Assembly (NCBI GenBank): GCA_018268395.1
Contig: JAFDWQ010000001.1
Location: 1 to 64,000, forward strand
DNA length: 64,000 nt
Direction of reading: 5' to 3'
DNA from: Armatimonadota bacterium
GTDB lineage: Bacteria; Armatimonadota; Fimbriimonadia; Fimbriimonadales; Fimbriimonadaceae
Shown here: positions 7,872 to 16,914 of the stretch, in pieces
Layout: each line of letters opens with the position of its first letter
Numbering within the stretch: the first letter of the stretch is position 1
Made by a program: the position numbers and the translations under genes
The notes under the pieces: generated by a model
Databases searched by the model: none
What the model was told of the DNA's origin: nothing
Seen by the model: only the letters and a program-made list of their open reading frames with translations

Positions 7872-8984
7872 ATGCCCACCGAAGCCAGAGCCTGCATCCT
7901 TGAGGAACCCGGCGCGCCAGCGGTCGTTCGCGACATCGTCATCGACGCACCCGGCCCGAACGAAGTCCTGGTCCGGCTTACTGCGAGCGGCGTCTGCCAC
8001 ACCGATCTGACCGTCAAGAACCTCAACGGCAACGGGATGCCTTTCCCGATCGTGCTCGGTCATGAAGGTGCGGGCATCGTGCAAGAGGTGGGGGAGGGCG
8101 TCAAGAACCTTCAGCCCGGCGACCCGGTCGTCATCGCCTACCGCGCGCCTTGCGAGATGTGTCCCGCCTGCTTGCGCGGCGATCCCCGACACTGTTATGC
8201 GGCCCTGCGGCCGCAGCCTCGGATCCGGCGGAAGACCGACGGTGCACTCTGCTCACAGGTCTTAAGGTGCGGCACCTTTGCGACGCACACCGTCGTCCAT
8301 GCGAAGGCGGCGATCAAGATGCCGGACGTCATGCCGTTAGACCGCGCGTGCCTGATCGCTTGCGGCGTGATCACGGGCGTGGGCGCGACCATGTTCACGA
8401 CCCCGGTCTTCGCAGGGTCGAGGGTGGCGGTGATCGGGTGCGGCGGGGTCGGATTGAGCGTCCTGCAGGGTGCACGGCTCCAGCACGCCCGGCAAGTGAT
8501 CGCGGTCGACGTCAACCCGGTGAAGCTCGACTGGGCGCGCAAGTTCGGTGCGACCCATACGGTGAACGCCCGTGAATGCGACCCTGTCCTCGAGGTGCGG
8601 AGCCTGACGGAGGACGGTTGGGACGGCGGCGTCGAATTCGCGTTCGAGGCGACCGGCATCCCCGCCTGCACGGAGCAGGCGGTCCGGATGCTGAGTTACG
8701 GCGGAACGGCCACGACGATCGGCTTCCCGGCTGCGAGCGACGCGGTGAACCTCAACCTGGGCGACATGGCGACCGGCGTCTACTGGAACAAAGCGGGCCT
8801 CAACGTGTGTCATTGCGGCGACGCGCTCCCTTCGACGGACTTCCCGCTCATGGCCCAGCTTTACCTGGAGGGCAAGCTGGACTTGGACGGCATGGTGACG
8901 CGCCGGATCACACTGGACGACGTGGAAGACGCGTTCCACGAGATGGAAACGGGCGACGTCATCCGGTCCGTCATCGTACTTTGA
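7872..8984 (+). CDS. Zinc-dependent alcohol dehydrogenase (MDR family, class III-like)
   Basis: A 370-residue medium-chain dehydrogenase/reductase. Catalytic zinc ligands are Cys42 (GVCHTD) and His64 with Glu65 (GHEGAG), and a third Cys in CGVITGVGA. The structural zinc cluster is complete: Cys94, Cys97, Cys100 and Cys108. The nucleotide-binding GCGGVGLSV motif and the Asp of VIAVDVN favour NAD(H). The CGVITGVGA signature resembles class III (formaldehyde/S-hydroxymethyl-thiol) and NDMA-dependent enzymes, but the physiological substrate is not determined by this. It lies 32 bases after the aminopeptidase gene and may share its transcript. Confidence 0.85.
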   Translation: MPTEARACILEEPGAPAVVRDIVIDAPGPNEVLVRLTASGVCHTDLTVKNLNGNGMPFPIVLGHEGAGIVQEVGEGVKNLQPGDPVVIAYRAPCEMCPACLRGDPRHCYAALRPQPRIRRKTDGALCSQVLRCGTFATHTVVHAKAAIKMPDVMPLDRACLIACGVITGVGATMFTTPVFAGSRVAVIGCGGVGLSVLQGARLQHARQVIAVDVNPVKLDWARKFGATHTVNARECDPVLEVRSLTEDGWDGGVEFAFEATGIPACTEQAVRMLSYGGTATTIGFPAASDAVNLNLGDMATGVYWNKAGLNVCHCGDALPSTDFPLMAQLYLEGKLDLDGMVTRRITLDDVEDAFHEMETGDVIRSVIVL

Positions 8985-9093
8985 ACCTGGACCGGGGGGA
9001 CGGAGCCGCACCTGCAAGATTACGGTGACGATGTGCCGACAATCCCGTATAGGGCTCCGACAAGGATGCCCTGACATCTGATCGGAGAAAGCC

Positions 9094-9660
9094 GTGAACA
9101 ACATCCAACGCACAGCGGCCCAGGTTCCAAACCTGGCCGAAATCGCGGGCGGTTCGCCCGCTGCGGCGGTCCGGAGGGCCGCCGAAGGGCCAAAACCTCA
9201 GAGGACGGCAGGCAACGACGTCCTCGGTACGCCCGTCGACAAAGCGAACCTGTCCCGACCGGGCCAGATCTACGGAAAGCTCGAAGAGCTGAAGGCTCAA
9301 GATCCGGCCAAGTACAAAGACCTCGTCAGCAAGACGGCGGCGCACGTCCAGCGTGCCGCCGACGATGCGACGGGCCACGAGCAGACGTTCCTGAACGGCC
9401 TCGCCGCCAAGTTCGCCAAAGCGGCCGACGGCGACCTGACCGCGCTCAAGCCGCCGTCGCAGAACCTCGATCCCCGGGTCGCGGCTTATGCGAAGCAACG
9501 CAGAACGGGCCCGCCCGAACACTTGCTCATGCGGCACGCCAATGGCGGACCGGACATGACCAACGGCCATAACAAGGCCTTGGACGATGCGATCGGATCG
9601 TTGACCGAAGCCCTCGGACTTGGAACCGTCTTCGACGGGCCGTCCAAAACAGCGGCCTGA
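9094..9660 (+). CDS. Small conserved protein of unknown function
   Basis: A 188-residue protein starting at GTG 9094 behind a good ribosome-binding site (CGGAGAAA). The first 50 residues look disordered. Then comes VDKANLS, similar to the short D.V.LS motif placed before a helix in FlgM-like and hook-associated proteins, followed by a helical bundle (KLEELKAQDPAKYKDL and so on). The pattern DPAKYKDLV...AA..ATG recalls a widespread small helical family often found with a VDLS-type lead motif; its role is unknown. There is no signal peptide. The flagellar genes 5 kb downstream make a motility link possible, but nothing here proves it. Confidence 0.65.
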   Translation: MNNIQRTAAQVPNLAEIAGGSPAAAVRRAAEGPKPQRTAGNDVLGTPVDKANLSRPGQIYGKLEELKAQDPAKYKDLVSKTAAHVQRAADDATGHEQTFLNGLAAKFAKAADGDLTALKPPSQNLDPRVAAYAKQRRTGPPEHLLMRHANGGPDMTNGHNKALDDAIGSLTEALGLGTVFDGPSKTAA

Positions 9661-9728
9661 TCCGGACGCATCCGAGACCGTTCGGCATCCGTACCGTACG
9701 GTTTTATGACGAACAGGGGCACGGGACG

Positions 9729-10619
9729 TCAGACGATCCCGTGCTCCTGCATGAACCGGGTGTTCTGCCGCCAGTCCGGGCGGACTTTGACAAAGGTCTC
9801 GAGGAAGACCTTCCCGTCGATCATCTCCTCGATCTCCTCGCGTGCTTCCGTGCCGATGCGCTTGAGCATCGCTCCCCCTTTACCGATCAAGATCCCTTTC
9901 TGACCTTCCGTCTCGACGAGCACGACGACGGAGATCCTTGTCAGTCCTGGCGTCTCCTCCCAGTTCTCGACGTACGTCGCGACCGCATGGGGGACTTCCT
10001 TGTGGGTCTTGCGGAGCGCCTTCTCACGGACGAGTTCGGCCGCCAACGTCCGGACGGACTGGTCCGTCACTTGTTCGTCGGGATAGAGCGGCTCGCCTTC
10101 GGGCAGGGCCTCGACCACGAGTTCGACAAGTCTGCCGACGTTCTGCAGCTTCGTGAAGGAGGTCATCATGTTCCGCTCCGTCCCGTAGAGTCCGAGGTAG
10201 GCCTCGTAGTTCGTCTCGACGTGCGCGGGTTTGAGGACGTCCATCTTGTTCAGGCTCAGCACCACAGGTTTGCCCGCCGCCACCCGCTTGATCAGTGCCG
10301 CAAGTTCCTCGTCGTCCTTGCCGGGATGGCGGCTCACGTCGACGACGGCGAGGACCACGTCGATACCGTCAAGGGACTGCCGGACCGTTTCGTTCAGGAT
10401 CGAGCCGAGTTTGTGCTTCGAGGCATGGAGGCCGGGGGTGTCGGCGAAGACGATCTGGGCGTCGCTCCGCGTATGGATCCCGAGGATCCGCCGCCGCGTC
10501 GTCTGGGCTTTGTCCGAAACGATCGAGACTTTTTGCCCGACGATGGTGTTGACCAGCGTACTCTTGCCGACGTTCGGTTTCCCGACGACGGCGACCACGC
10601 CCGCCCGATAGGCCCCCAT
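9729..10619 (-). CDS. era: GTPase Era, 30S ribosome assembly factor
   Basis: A 296-residue GTPase that binds the 3' end of 16S rRNA during small-subunit maturation. G1 is GKPNVGKST (residues 13-21), the switch region has AQTTRRRILGI, G3 is DTPG (60-63) and G4 is NKMD (124-127). The C-terminal KH domain carries GILIGKGGAMLKRIG. Length and domain order are those of bacterial Era. It starts one base after the stop of the upstream GH42-like gene on the minus strand, so the two are translationally close and surely co-transcribed, an unusual partner for era. Confidence 0.95.
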   Translation of the reverse strand: MGAYRAGVVAVVGKPNVGKSTLVNTIVGQKVSIVSDKAQTTRRRILGIHTRSDAQIVFADTPGLHASKHKLGSILNETVRQSLDGIDVVLAVVDVSRHPGKDDEELAALIKRVAAGKPVVLSLNKMDVLKPAHVETNYEAYLGLYGTERNMMTSFTKLQNVGRLVELVVEALPEGEPLYPDEQVTDQSVRTLAAELVREKALRKTHKEVPHAVATYVENWEETPGLTRISVVVLVETEGQKGILIGKGGAMLKRIGTEAREEIEEMIDGKVFLETFVKVRPDWRQNTRFMQEHGIV

Positions 10620-10620
10620 G

Positions 10621-13600
10621 TCAGTCCCTCTTTCGGAACATGACGTTCAGCGCCTTCGGGTCGGCGTCTCGTTCGCTCCGCCCGTCGCCGCCGCTTTCGG
10701 AGACGCTTCGCCGCCGTCGCCGACGACGGCCACGGCTCCTTTGCACGTCTTCGGACGGCTCGTCGGAGTCTTCGGTCACTTCGAGCATGGACGGCTTCAG
10801 CAAGAGGTCGTCGGCGAGTTCCTCGCTCCAGCTTTCCTCGACCCACTCGTCGAGCTTCATGATCGGCACGTCGAACCGCATCATGTCCCAGTGGAGGGTG
10901 TTGTCTTCCCTCTGGACGGGTCCGACCAGCTTGAGCAGGTCGTCCGGGTCGCGGGCCAGGATGCCCTCGATGTCCGCACGGGTCCCCACTAAGAAGCAGT
11001 GGGTCGAGCCGTCGAGGGCCTGGAAGCGCAGGCTGTTGCCTTCGGTCGACATCCATTCCCGGTCGATGACGTTGTACGCCGACCACTTGTCAGGAAGCGC
11101 CAAAGTCCGTGGCCCGGTCTCCCTGCAGTGGACGGTCAAGAACGGCGGGCGGGCATGGACGACATCGTTCTGGAAGCTCCAGACGTGGGCCCTCGCCATC
11201 TGGCCGAGCGAACGGAACAGACCGGGGGTGACGATCGGTTCGCCCAAGAACACGGAGTGCCACTTCCCGGTGAACTCGCTCGCGAAGGTTCGTTCGACAT
11301 AGCTCGGAAGGCCGGAGTGCGAGTACTCGCCGTGGACGACACCGTCCTCGGGAATCGCGAAGTAACTCGGCTCGAGCTGTCCACCCTTGGCCAAGGCTTG
11401 CTCGGGAAGGTTCTGGCACAGCGGGTCGCGGCTGTTGAGGATCGTCGTACCGGAGCGGCTGTTGAACGGTTGCGGCCGGAGCGCGATGCCCGTCACTTCG
11501 CGGACGCGTTCGAGGCTTTCGCGGCCGCCTTCGAACAGTCCGGCGCTGTAGAGCCAGAAAAGCACCTTGCCGTCGCGCTGGAGCCTGGTCTTGATCGCAC
11601 TACGGACTTCCGGCCGGATGTCCCACGCGTTGACAAAGACGTGGAGCTTGCACTCGGGGAAGTTCTCGCGGTGGGCGAGGTCGCTCAAAAGGTAGAAACC
11701 GGCGCTCAGACCTGACCGGAGCACCGACTCCCGGACGTTCTGGACCAGGGCCTCGAACGCTCGACCGTCGACCAGGTAGGCGAGCGACCGCTCGTCGACG
11801 AACACGGCGACGTCGGGGTCCGTCGGCTGGGCGCCCATCGCCCACACCAAGGCGTCCTGGATCGCCTTCGCCCTTTCCCAGATCCCTCGCGACGCCAACC
11901 AACCATTGCCCCATGTGTCCATCCAAGCCGCGCCGGAGCTATGGGCCAGAGCCGAGCCGGCGCCCCTCCAATGGACGCTGCCGAGGGCCTGCGGAGTCTT
12001 CATAACCGGATTGAAGTCGTCCGGTTCCTTTTGGCCGCTGATCGGTGTCTTGAAGTCCTCTTCGCTGACGTACAGCTTGCCGTTCAAGGCGAAACTGTCG
12101 ATCGGCGCCGGGAACCCGGCCGCGCTTCCCGGTTCCCTGCCCTTGTAGCTGGGAGGGCCGCCGATGTAATCGATGTCGGGACAGCGCAGAAGCTTTCCGA
12201 GCGAGAGGTGGCCGTTCGACGGGTGCGACCACTCGAAGGTGTAACCATAGCTGACGCCGACCAGGAAACGACCCTCGCTTGCGACACGGGCCGCATACGC
12301 GAGGTCTCCTAACCGTTCGCACGTCGCGTCGCTCAGGAAAAGGTGGTAGTCCACCCACCGCCGGGCTTTCCGGTCGGTCCGGACGAAGCCCTTCTCCGAT
12401 TGTCGCATCTCCTGGAACTCGGGCACGTTGACCGTCTGGAAGTCCACGTTGCCGTCGAACCACGCGGCGCGCAACGAGACGACGTCGTCGCGGTAACGGT
12501 GACGCAGCCATTCCCGGAACTTCTCGGTGGCCGCGACCGAAGTGTCGTAACCGACCGCCTCGGACTGGAACCATTCGCCGCGCTCGAGGTGGACACCGAG
12601 CACGCGCTTGTCCGCGTCGACCTTCTTGAGCTTCCGAAGGTACGACTGGAGACACTCTTGGGCCGCTGTCCAAAACTCGTCGTCGCAGATGCTCGGATCG
12701 GCGGGTTGTCCGTCCTCACCGGTGTACGAACCCTTGGGGAACTCTTTCTCGCTACCGGACGGGGCGACGAAGACCGTCCTGAAGACCACTCGGGAATCGG
12801 GATCGATCGCCCGCATTCGCTTCAGCAGGAACCCAGAGAGCCCGACGGCCTCGTCGACCGACCCGTCGTCGACGACGAGCTCGATCAAAAACGAGAACAG
12901 GTGGATTCCGCACTCGGAGGCGAGTTTCGCCTCTTCGAGGACGGTGGCAAGACGGCCCTCGTCGTCCGCCGAGGCGAAGAACATGAGCGGCGGGATGACC
13001 TTGCCGTCCGCGACGATGATCGGGACACCGTCCCTCACGACGACCTGGGCCGCGTCTTCAGGGACCGCGACAGGCTCGCGGCGAGGAAGCCGGTCGGGCT
13101 CGGGAGCGGACAGGACTTCGACCGTCTCACCGACGGCGACGGCCTCGCGCTCACGAGGCGGACGGCTTTCGCGTGGCTCGCGGCCTCCCCGCTCGCGGGG
13201 CTCCCGGCCGCCCTGCTCCCTAGGCTCCCGTCCGACTTGCTCACGGTGCTGCCGTGCCTTACGGGACCGCGACCGGCGAGGGGCCAAGTCTGGGGCCTGC
13301 TGTCCCTCTGCTCCGCCCTCCTCCGGAACGGCCCGTCGTTCGGGAGCGGCACCGGGCGACCGCCACTTGGGAACCGGAAAACTCGGGTCGCCGAACGATA
13401 TGGATTCCTCTTGTTCATGCCTGTCGGCCGTCGCTTCCACGGCCTTAGACCGACCGGACGGCCTGCGCCGTCCCCGCTCAGGTGCGGCTTGGGGCGCTTC
13501 GGGCTCCTTCGGTCCTTCGGAGGCTTGGCTGCGGGAACGGGAGCGCGACGTGGACGCCGGCGGAGGCTTGACCGCTTCCGGTTCTTTCTCCTGGACAGGC

Positions 13601-13911
13601 TTGGCCGCCCCCGGTCCGCGCCGGGTCTTGGCCGCTTTGGCCATGATCTCGCGCTCTTCTTGGACTTCTTCGAACAAGGTCTTCTTGCGGCCCGCCGCTT
13701 TCGGAGCTTCCGTCAACGGTCGAGAAGCCTCTGCGGGAGCCGCCTTTCCGAACAGGGGCTTGGCTTTCGCCTTAGCGGCGGCCGGGGTCGGGGCCGGAGC
13801 CTGTACGGTCTTTTCGGTTTTCGTCGTCGCTCGTTTCGTCGTCTTCGGCTTTGTGGAGGCCTTGTCCTGTTCTGTCGCCCCGCTTTCGGTCTTTTGTGTT
13901 TTTCTGGCCAT
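10621..13911 (-). CDS. Large GH42-like TIM-barrel protein with Arg-rich disordered tails
   Basis: A protein of about 1,096 residues. The first 280 residues are low-complexity and strongly charged (Lys/Ala/Pro, then RERGGREPRE-type repeats), and the last 45 residues include RSRGRRRRRRRS. Between them is a domain with features of GH42/beta-galactosidase-like barrels: an active-site strand GVHLERGEWF, FREWLRHRYRDDV, then KLYVSEEDFKTP as a possible nucleophile strand, and a Rossmann-like trimerisation-type domain afterwards (VAVFVDERSLAYL, KLHVFVNAW). There is no signal peptide, so it should stay in the cytoplasm. I chose ATG 13911 (MARKTQK) because GAAGAG lies just upstream; an in-frame start at 13965 also exists. 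The tails resemble those of RNA-binding proteins, and the gene is directly upstream of era. Catalysis is unproven. Confidence 0.7.
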   Translation of the reverse strand: MARKTQKTESGATEQDKASTKPKTTKRATTKTEKTVQAPAPTPAAAKAKAKPLFGKAAPAEASRPLTEAPKAAGRKKTLFEEVQEEREIMAKAAKTRRGPGAAKPVQEKEPEAVKPPPASTSRSRSRSQASEGPKEPEAPQAAPERGRRRPSGRSKAVEATADRHEQEESISFGDPSFPVPKWRSPGAAPERRAVPEEGGAEGQQAPDLAPRRSRSRKARQHREQVGREPREQGGREPRERGGREPRESRPPREREAVAVGETVEVLSAPEPDRLPRREPVAVPEDAAQVVVRDGVPIIVADGKVIPPLMFFASADDEGRLATVLEEAKLASECGIHLFSFLIELVVDDGSVDEAVGLSGFLLKRMRAIDPDSRVVFRTVFVAPSGSEKEFPKGSYTGEDGQPADPSICDDEFWTAAQECLQSYLRKLKKVDADKRVLGVHLERGEWFQSEAVGYDTSVAATEKFREWLRHRYRDDVVSLRAAWFDGNVDFQTVNVPEFQEMRQSEKGFVRTDRKARRWVDYHLFLSDATCERLGDLAYAARVASEGRFLVGVSYGYTFEWSHPSNGHLSLGKLLRCPDIDYIGGPPSYKGREPGSAAGFPAPIDSFALNGKLYVSEEDFKTPISGQKEPDDFNPVMKTPQALGSVHWRGAGSALAHSSGAAWMDTWGNGWLASRGIWERAKAIQDALVWAMGAQPTDPDVAVFVDERSLAYLVDGRAFEALVQNVRESVLRSGLSAGFYLLSDLAHRENFPECKLHVFVNAWDIRPEVRSAIKTRLQRDGKVLFWLYSAGLFEGGRESLERVREVTGIALRPQPFNSRSGTTILNSRDPLCQNLPEQALAKGGQLEPSYFAIPEDGVVHGEYSHSGLPSYVERTFASEFTGKWHSVFLGEPIVTPGLFRSLGQMARAHVWSFQNDVVHARPPFLTVHCRETGPRTLALPDKWSAYNVIDREWMSTEGNSLRFQALDGSTHCFLVGTRADIEGILARDPDDLLKLVGPVQREDNTLHWDMMRFDVPIMKLDEWVEESWSEELADDLLLKPSMLEVTEDSDEPSEDVQRSRGRRRRRRRSVSESGGDGRSERDADPKALNVMFRKRD

Positions 13912-14135
13912 CTCGGCTCTTCCGTAATCCGTCGCTTGCTGAAGGCGGCGCACCCGGGCTTTCAAGGCACGGCAGGGCGCAGATCGTACGCTTCACGCAA
14001 GGATCAATGGAGTATGGCAGATAGCGTCTTCGACGTCCTGTCCTGGACCAGGCCCGGATTCTACGCCCTCCCCACTACTTTTTCGGGGACGAGCGACCGA
14101 AGATTCTAACCGGAGCCTTGCTCCATGGAGCCTTG

Positions 14136-15950
14136 ATGGACATCCTCTCGATCTTGCCGCAGTCGCCTGCGGCCCCGCGGGTGGCGGGTAGTCCGCCGAC
14201 CAGGGGGAAACCTGATCCGGCCAAAGTGCCGGACCGGCCCGACCCGGCGGCGGCGCCGACGGAGCGCGCCGACGGACAGAAGGAAGCGATTGGCCAAGGG
14301 CAGAAGACCCGCCAAAACCTGCTGGACCTTCTCGAAGACGCGGTCCCCGGAACAAAGAGCCTGCTCGCCGACGGGCAAGCCAAGACCGTCCTGTCCGAGA
14401 TCGCGCTTCCGCCGACCTTGGACGACATGGTCAAGGCGCTGGCCTCGATGGGCATCGCCTTGCCCGCGCTCGCCGGACCTCCGACGGCACCCGTCCTAGC
14501 CGAAGCGATCAAGGCTTCCGACCTAGGCGAGGGCGTCAAAGCCACGCTCGCCAAACTGGTCGAAGCCGCCGTACCCGTTCCGGCAGCGGACGTCATCGCC
14601 CTTGAAAGGCCGAACCCCGTCCCCGTCCCGGTAACGGGCCGACCGGCGCCGAAAGCCGATACAGGTCCGACACCACACGCCGAACCTGCTCCGAAGCCCG
14701 CGCCACACGCCGGTTCCGGACCCGCGCCGCACGCCGGGACGCCGCCCGTTCCGGTCGCACAGGAACCGGTGCCCCAGGCCGTGATCAGACCCGATGCGGA
14801 CGCGGTCGTCGTCCGTCCGACGCAGACCTCACCGATGCCTGCTCCCACGGCCGAATCGGCACCCGTCGCGGCGTTCGTGGCGGTCGGGCAAGCCGTGGCA
14901 CAAGGTCAACGCTTCGATCAAGGACTCGCCGAGGACTTGAACGTCGTCGAGATCGCCGCGGAATCCGAGGTCCCGATCGTCACGACAGGACGTGTCCCGG
15001 CCCCGACCATGGTCAAGACCGAAGACGTGGCGCCAGAGCAAACGCCACTTACGACAGGGCCCGTACCTGAAGACAGGTCGGCCGCGGAAGTGCCCGAGCG
15101 GCCGATGCCGCAGCCGCACGCCGAAGCAGGACGGAACCCCGATCCCAAGCCCGAACTCGGACGACCGGACAAGACCGCGGGCACGGGGCGAACGGACGGA
15201 CCCGATCCGCACGCCGAAACGAGGAACGCGCCAAAGCCGGATCCGAAAGCCGACTCATCGGTCTTAGGGCGTCCGGACCGGACGGCCCGGACGAACGATC
15301 CGGCGCAAGCCTGGATCCGTCCTGCGGTCGGGAACGACGAGACCGCTCCGGTCGAGTCCAAAGCCGCCATGTCCGGCGCCTTTATGGAAACCGAACTCGA
15401 CGCGTCGAACGTCCTTGACGTCGACCCGGTCGAAGGTTCGGAATCCGTTGAAGCCGTTTCGACGCCGGCTCCCACGGCCGCGGCCCACTCTCCGAAGTCA
15501 TCGGAGCGGGCGCCGTTGCCGAAGGAGACGGTCGACAGCGTGCACCGACAAGTCGCCGACAGGATCGAGACCATGGTCAGCGGCCGCAGGAGCGGCTCGG
15601 TGACCGTCAAGCTCAATCCGACCGATCTGGGAACGATCACGTTGACCGTCAAGAACCTCGGGTCGCGCGTCGACACCGAGATCAAAGCGAGCAACGAGGA
15701 TGTCCGGTTGGCGCTTCAGGCCCACCGGCAAGACCTTGTCCAAAACGTCGAGAGCCGCGGTCTGACGATGAACTCGTTCAACGTCGGGCAGGACGCTCAA
15801 CCACAAGGTGGACAAGACCACCGGTCGGCTTTCGTCGAGGCTCAACGGCAGGCCAACCTGAAAGCAGCCGTGACGTCTGCCCCTGAGTCCCGCAGCGCGG
15901 TCTCCGTGGCCGCCCGACCTTCGACTTCGGGGGTCGACTACCTCGCGTAG
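14136..15950 (+). CDS. fliK: Flagellar hook-length control protein FliK-like
   Basis: A protein of about 604 residues with a long Pro/Ala/Glu-rich, apparently disordered N-terminus and middle, and a C-terminal Flg_hook domain (SVTVKLNPTDLGTITLTV, then VRLALQAHRQDLVQNVESRG). This is the layout of FliK, which measures hook length and switches export specificity. The ATG at 14136 has GGAG close upstream; a TTG at 14118 is an alternative start. It is the first gene of the flagellar run: flgD starts nine bases after its stop. The disordered region contains imperfect PHA-type short repeats (APKPAPHAG, APHAGTP). Divergent from the GH42-like gene. Confidence 0.88.
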   Translation: MDILSILPQSPAAPRVAGSPPTRGKPDPAKVPDRPDPAAAPTERADGQKEAIGQGQKTRQNLLDLLEDAVPGTKSLLADGQAKTVLSEIALPPTLDDMVKALASMGIALPALAGPPTAPVLAEAIKASDLGEGVKATLAKLVEAAVPVPAADVIALERPNPVPVPVTGRPAPKADTGPTPHAEPAPKPAPHAGSGPAPHAGTPPVPVAQEPVPQAVIRPDADAVVVRPTQTSPMPAPTAESAPVAAFVAVGQAVAQGQRFDQGLAEDLNVVEIAAESEVPIVTTGRVPAPTMVKTEDVAPEQTPLTTGPVPEDRSAAEVPERPMPQPHAEAGRNPDPKPELGRPDKTAGTGRTDGPDPHAETRNAPKPDPKADSSVLGRPDRTARTNDPAQAWIRPAVGNDETAPVESKAAMSGAFMETELDASNVLDVDPVEGSESVEAVSTPAPTAAAHSPKSSERAPLPKETVDSVHRQVADRIETMVSGRRSGSVTVKLNPTDLGTITLTVKNLGSRVDTEIKASNEDVRLALQAHRQDLVQNVESRGLTMNSFNVGQDAQPQGGQDHRSAFVEAQRQANLKAAVTSAPESRSAVSVAARPSTSGVDYLA

Positions 15951-15959
15951 GAGAACGAC

Positions 15960-16370
15960 ATGGATCCCGTGACAGGACTGACGAACGGTGCGTACGGCAA
16001 CGTGGTGAAACCCAAGCCCGGCTTGGACATGGCGACGTTCTTGACGCTGTTGACCGTTCAATTGGCCAACCAGAACCCCTTGGAGCCGATGAGCGACGCA
16101 GACTTCTACGGTCAGCTGGCCCAACTCGGGCAAGTCCAGGGCATCGAGAACATCCAGACCTCGATGGAGATGAGCCAAGCGGCGGGGATGATCGGAAAGA
16201 CGGTCACCGCTGTCCGCACCTTGACCGAGAACGGCGAAAACTCGTTGGTGACAGGCGTCGTAGAGCGCGTGTCGATCCGTGACGGAGAGCGCATCTTGAC
16301 GGTCCGCGACGCTCAGACGGGCGGCCGCGTGGACGTCAAGCTCGGCAACATCCGGGAGATCAGCGCCTAG
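15960..16370 (+). CDS. flgD: Flagellar hook capping protein FlgD, short form
   Basis: A 136-residue protein with the conserved FlgD N-terminal segment: FLTLLTVQLANQNPLEPM, then FYGQLAQLGQVQGIENI, followed by AAGMIGKTV. FlgD forms the cap under which FlgE subunits assemble. Many FlgD proteins have an additional Ig-like and Tudor-like core of about 100 residues; here only a short beta region (VTGVVERVSIRDGERIL) remains, so this is a compact version. The start has GGAG nine bases upstream. Its stop is three bases from the next gene. Confidence 0.92.
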   Translation: MDPVTGLTNGAYGNVVKPKPGLDMATFLTLLTVQLANQNPLEPMSDADFYGQLAQLGQVQGIENIQTSMEMSQAAGMIGKTVTAVRTLTENGENSLVTGVVERVSIRDGERILTVRDAQTGGRVDVKLGNIREISA

Positions 16371-16373
16371 GCC

Positions 16374-16745
16374 ATGAGCGAACCGATCCAAAACCTTCAG
16401 GTCCAGCAACTGCTCCGGACGCGGGCTGACGCCCCGCGCCCTGCGGCCGCTCCGTCATCGGGCGGCATCGACTTCGAGTCGGTGCTGAGTGACAGGCTGA
16501 AGGTGAGCGCCCATGCGAAGACGCGGCTGCAAAGCCGCGATCTGCAGCTCGACCAAGCGGCATGGGAAAGGGTCATGACCGGCGTCGACAAGGCCGCCCA
16601 GAAGGGGGCCAAGGAGACGCTCGTGATGGTCGACGACGTGGCCCTCGTGGTCAGCGTCCGGAACCGCACGGTGATCACCGCCGTGGACAAGGAACGGTTG
16701 AAGGAGAACGTGTTCACCAACATCGACAGCGCCGTCATCGCCTGA
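16374..16745 (+). CDS. Small flagellar operon protein (TIGR02530-like)
   Basis: A 123-residue protein located between flgD and flgE, the same position as the TIGR02530 flagellar-operon protein of Bacillus and other bacteria. It shares the family features: a variable N-terminus, SAHAKTRLQSRDLQL, then KGAKETLVMVDDVALVVSVRNRTVITAV. The role in hook assembly is not established. The ATG follows the flgD stop after three bases, so translational coupling is likely. Confidence 0.85.
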   Translation: MSEPIQNLQVQQLLRTRADAPRPAAAPSSGGIDFESVLSDRLKVSAHAKTRLQSRDLQLDQAAWERVMTGVDKAAQKGAKETLVMVDDVALVVSVRNRTVITAVDKERLKENVFTNIDSAVIA

Positions 16746-16914
16746 CTTCCGGGCGGCACGGCCGCCCGAACGACCCGACCGACCGGAACGAAAACGCAGG
16801 ACCCGTACAAAGACGTGCGGGACGCCCAGCCCGGGCTCGACCAGCCCGAGGCCGTTCCCGGTCAACGACCAGCCGGACGCACGTGCCGGACACCGAGAAC
16901 CGAGAACACAAGAC

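Noticed and set aside
9661-9728. Terminator between 9660 and era
   Set aside because: Only a short CCGT/ACGG stem is present before TTTT, too weak to call with confidence.
12343-14109. A long open frame on the plus strand opposite the GH42-like gene
   Set aside because: It is the mirror of a GC-rich coding strand, starts inside low-complexity sequence and gives a protein without recognisable domains. The minus-strand gene has clear barrel motifs.
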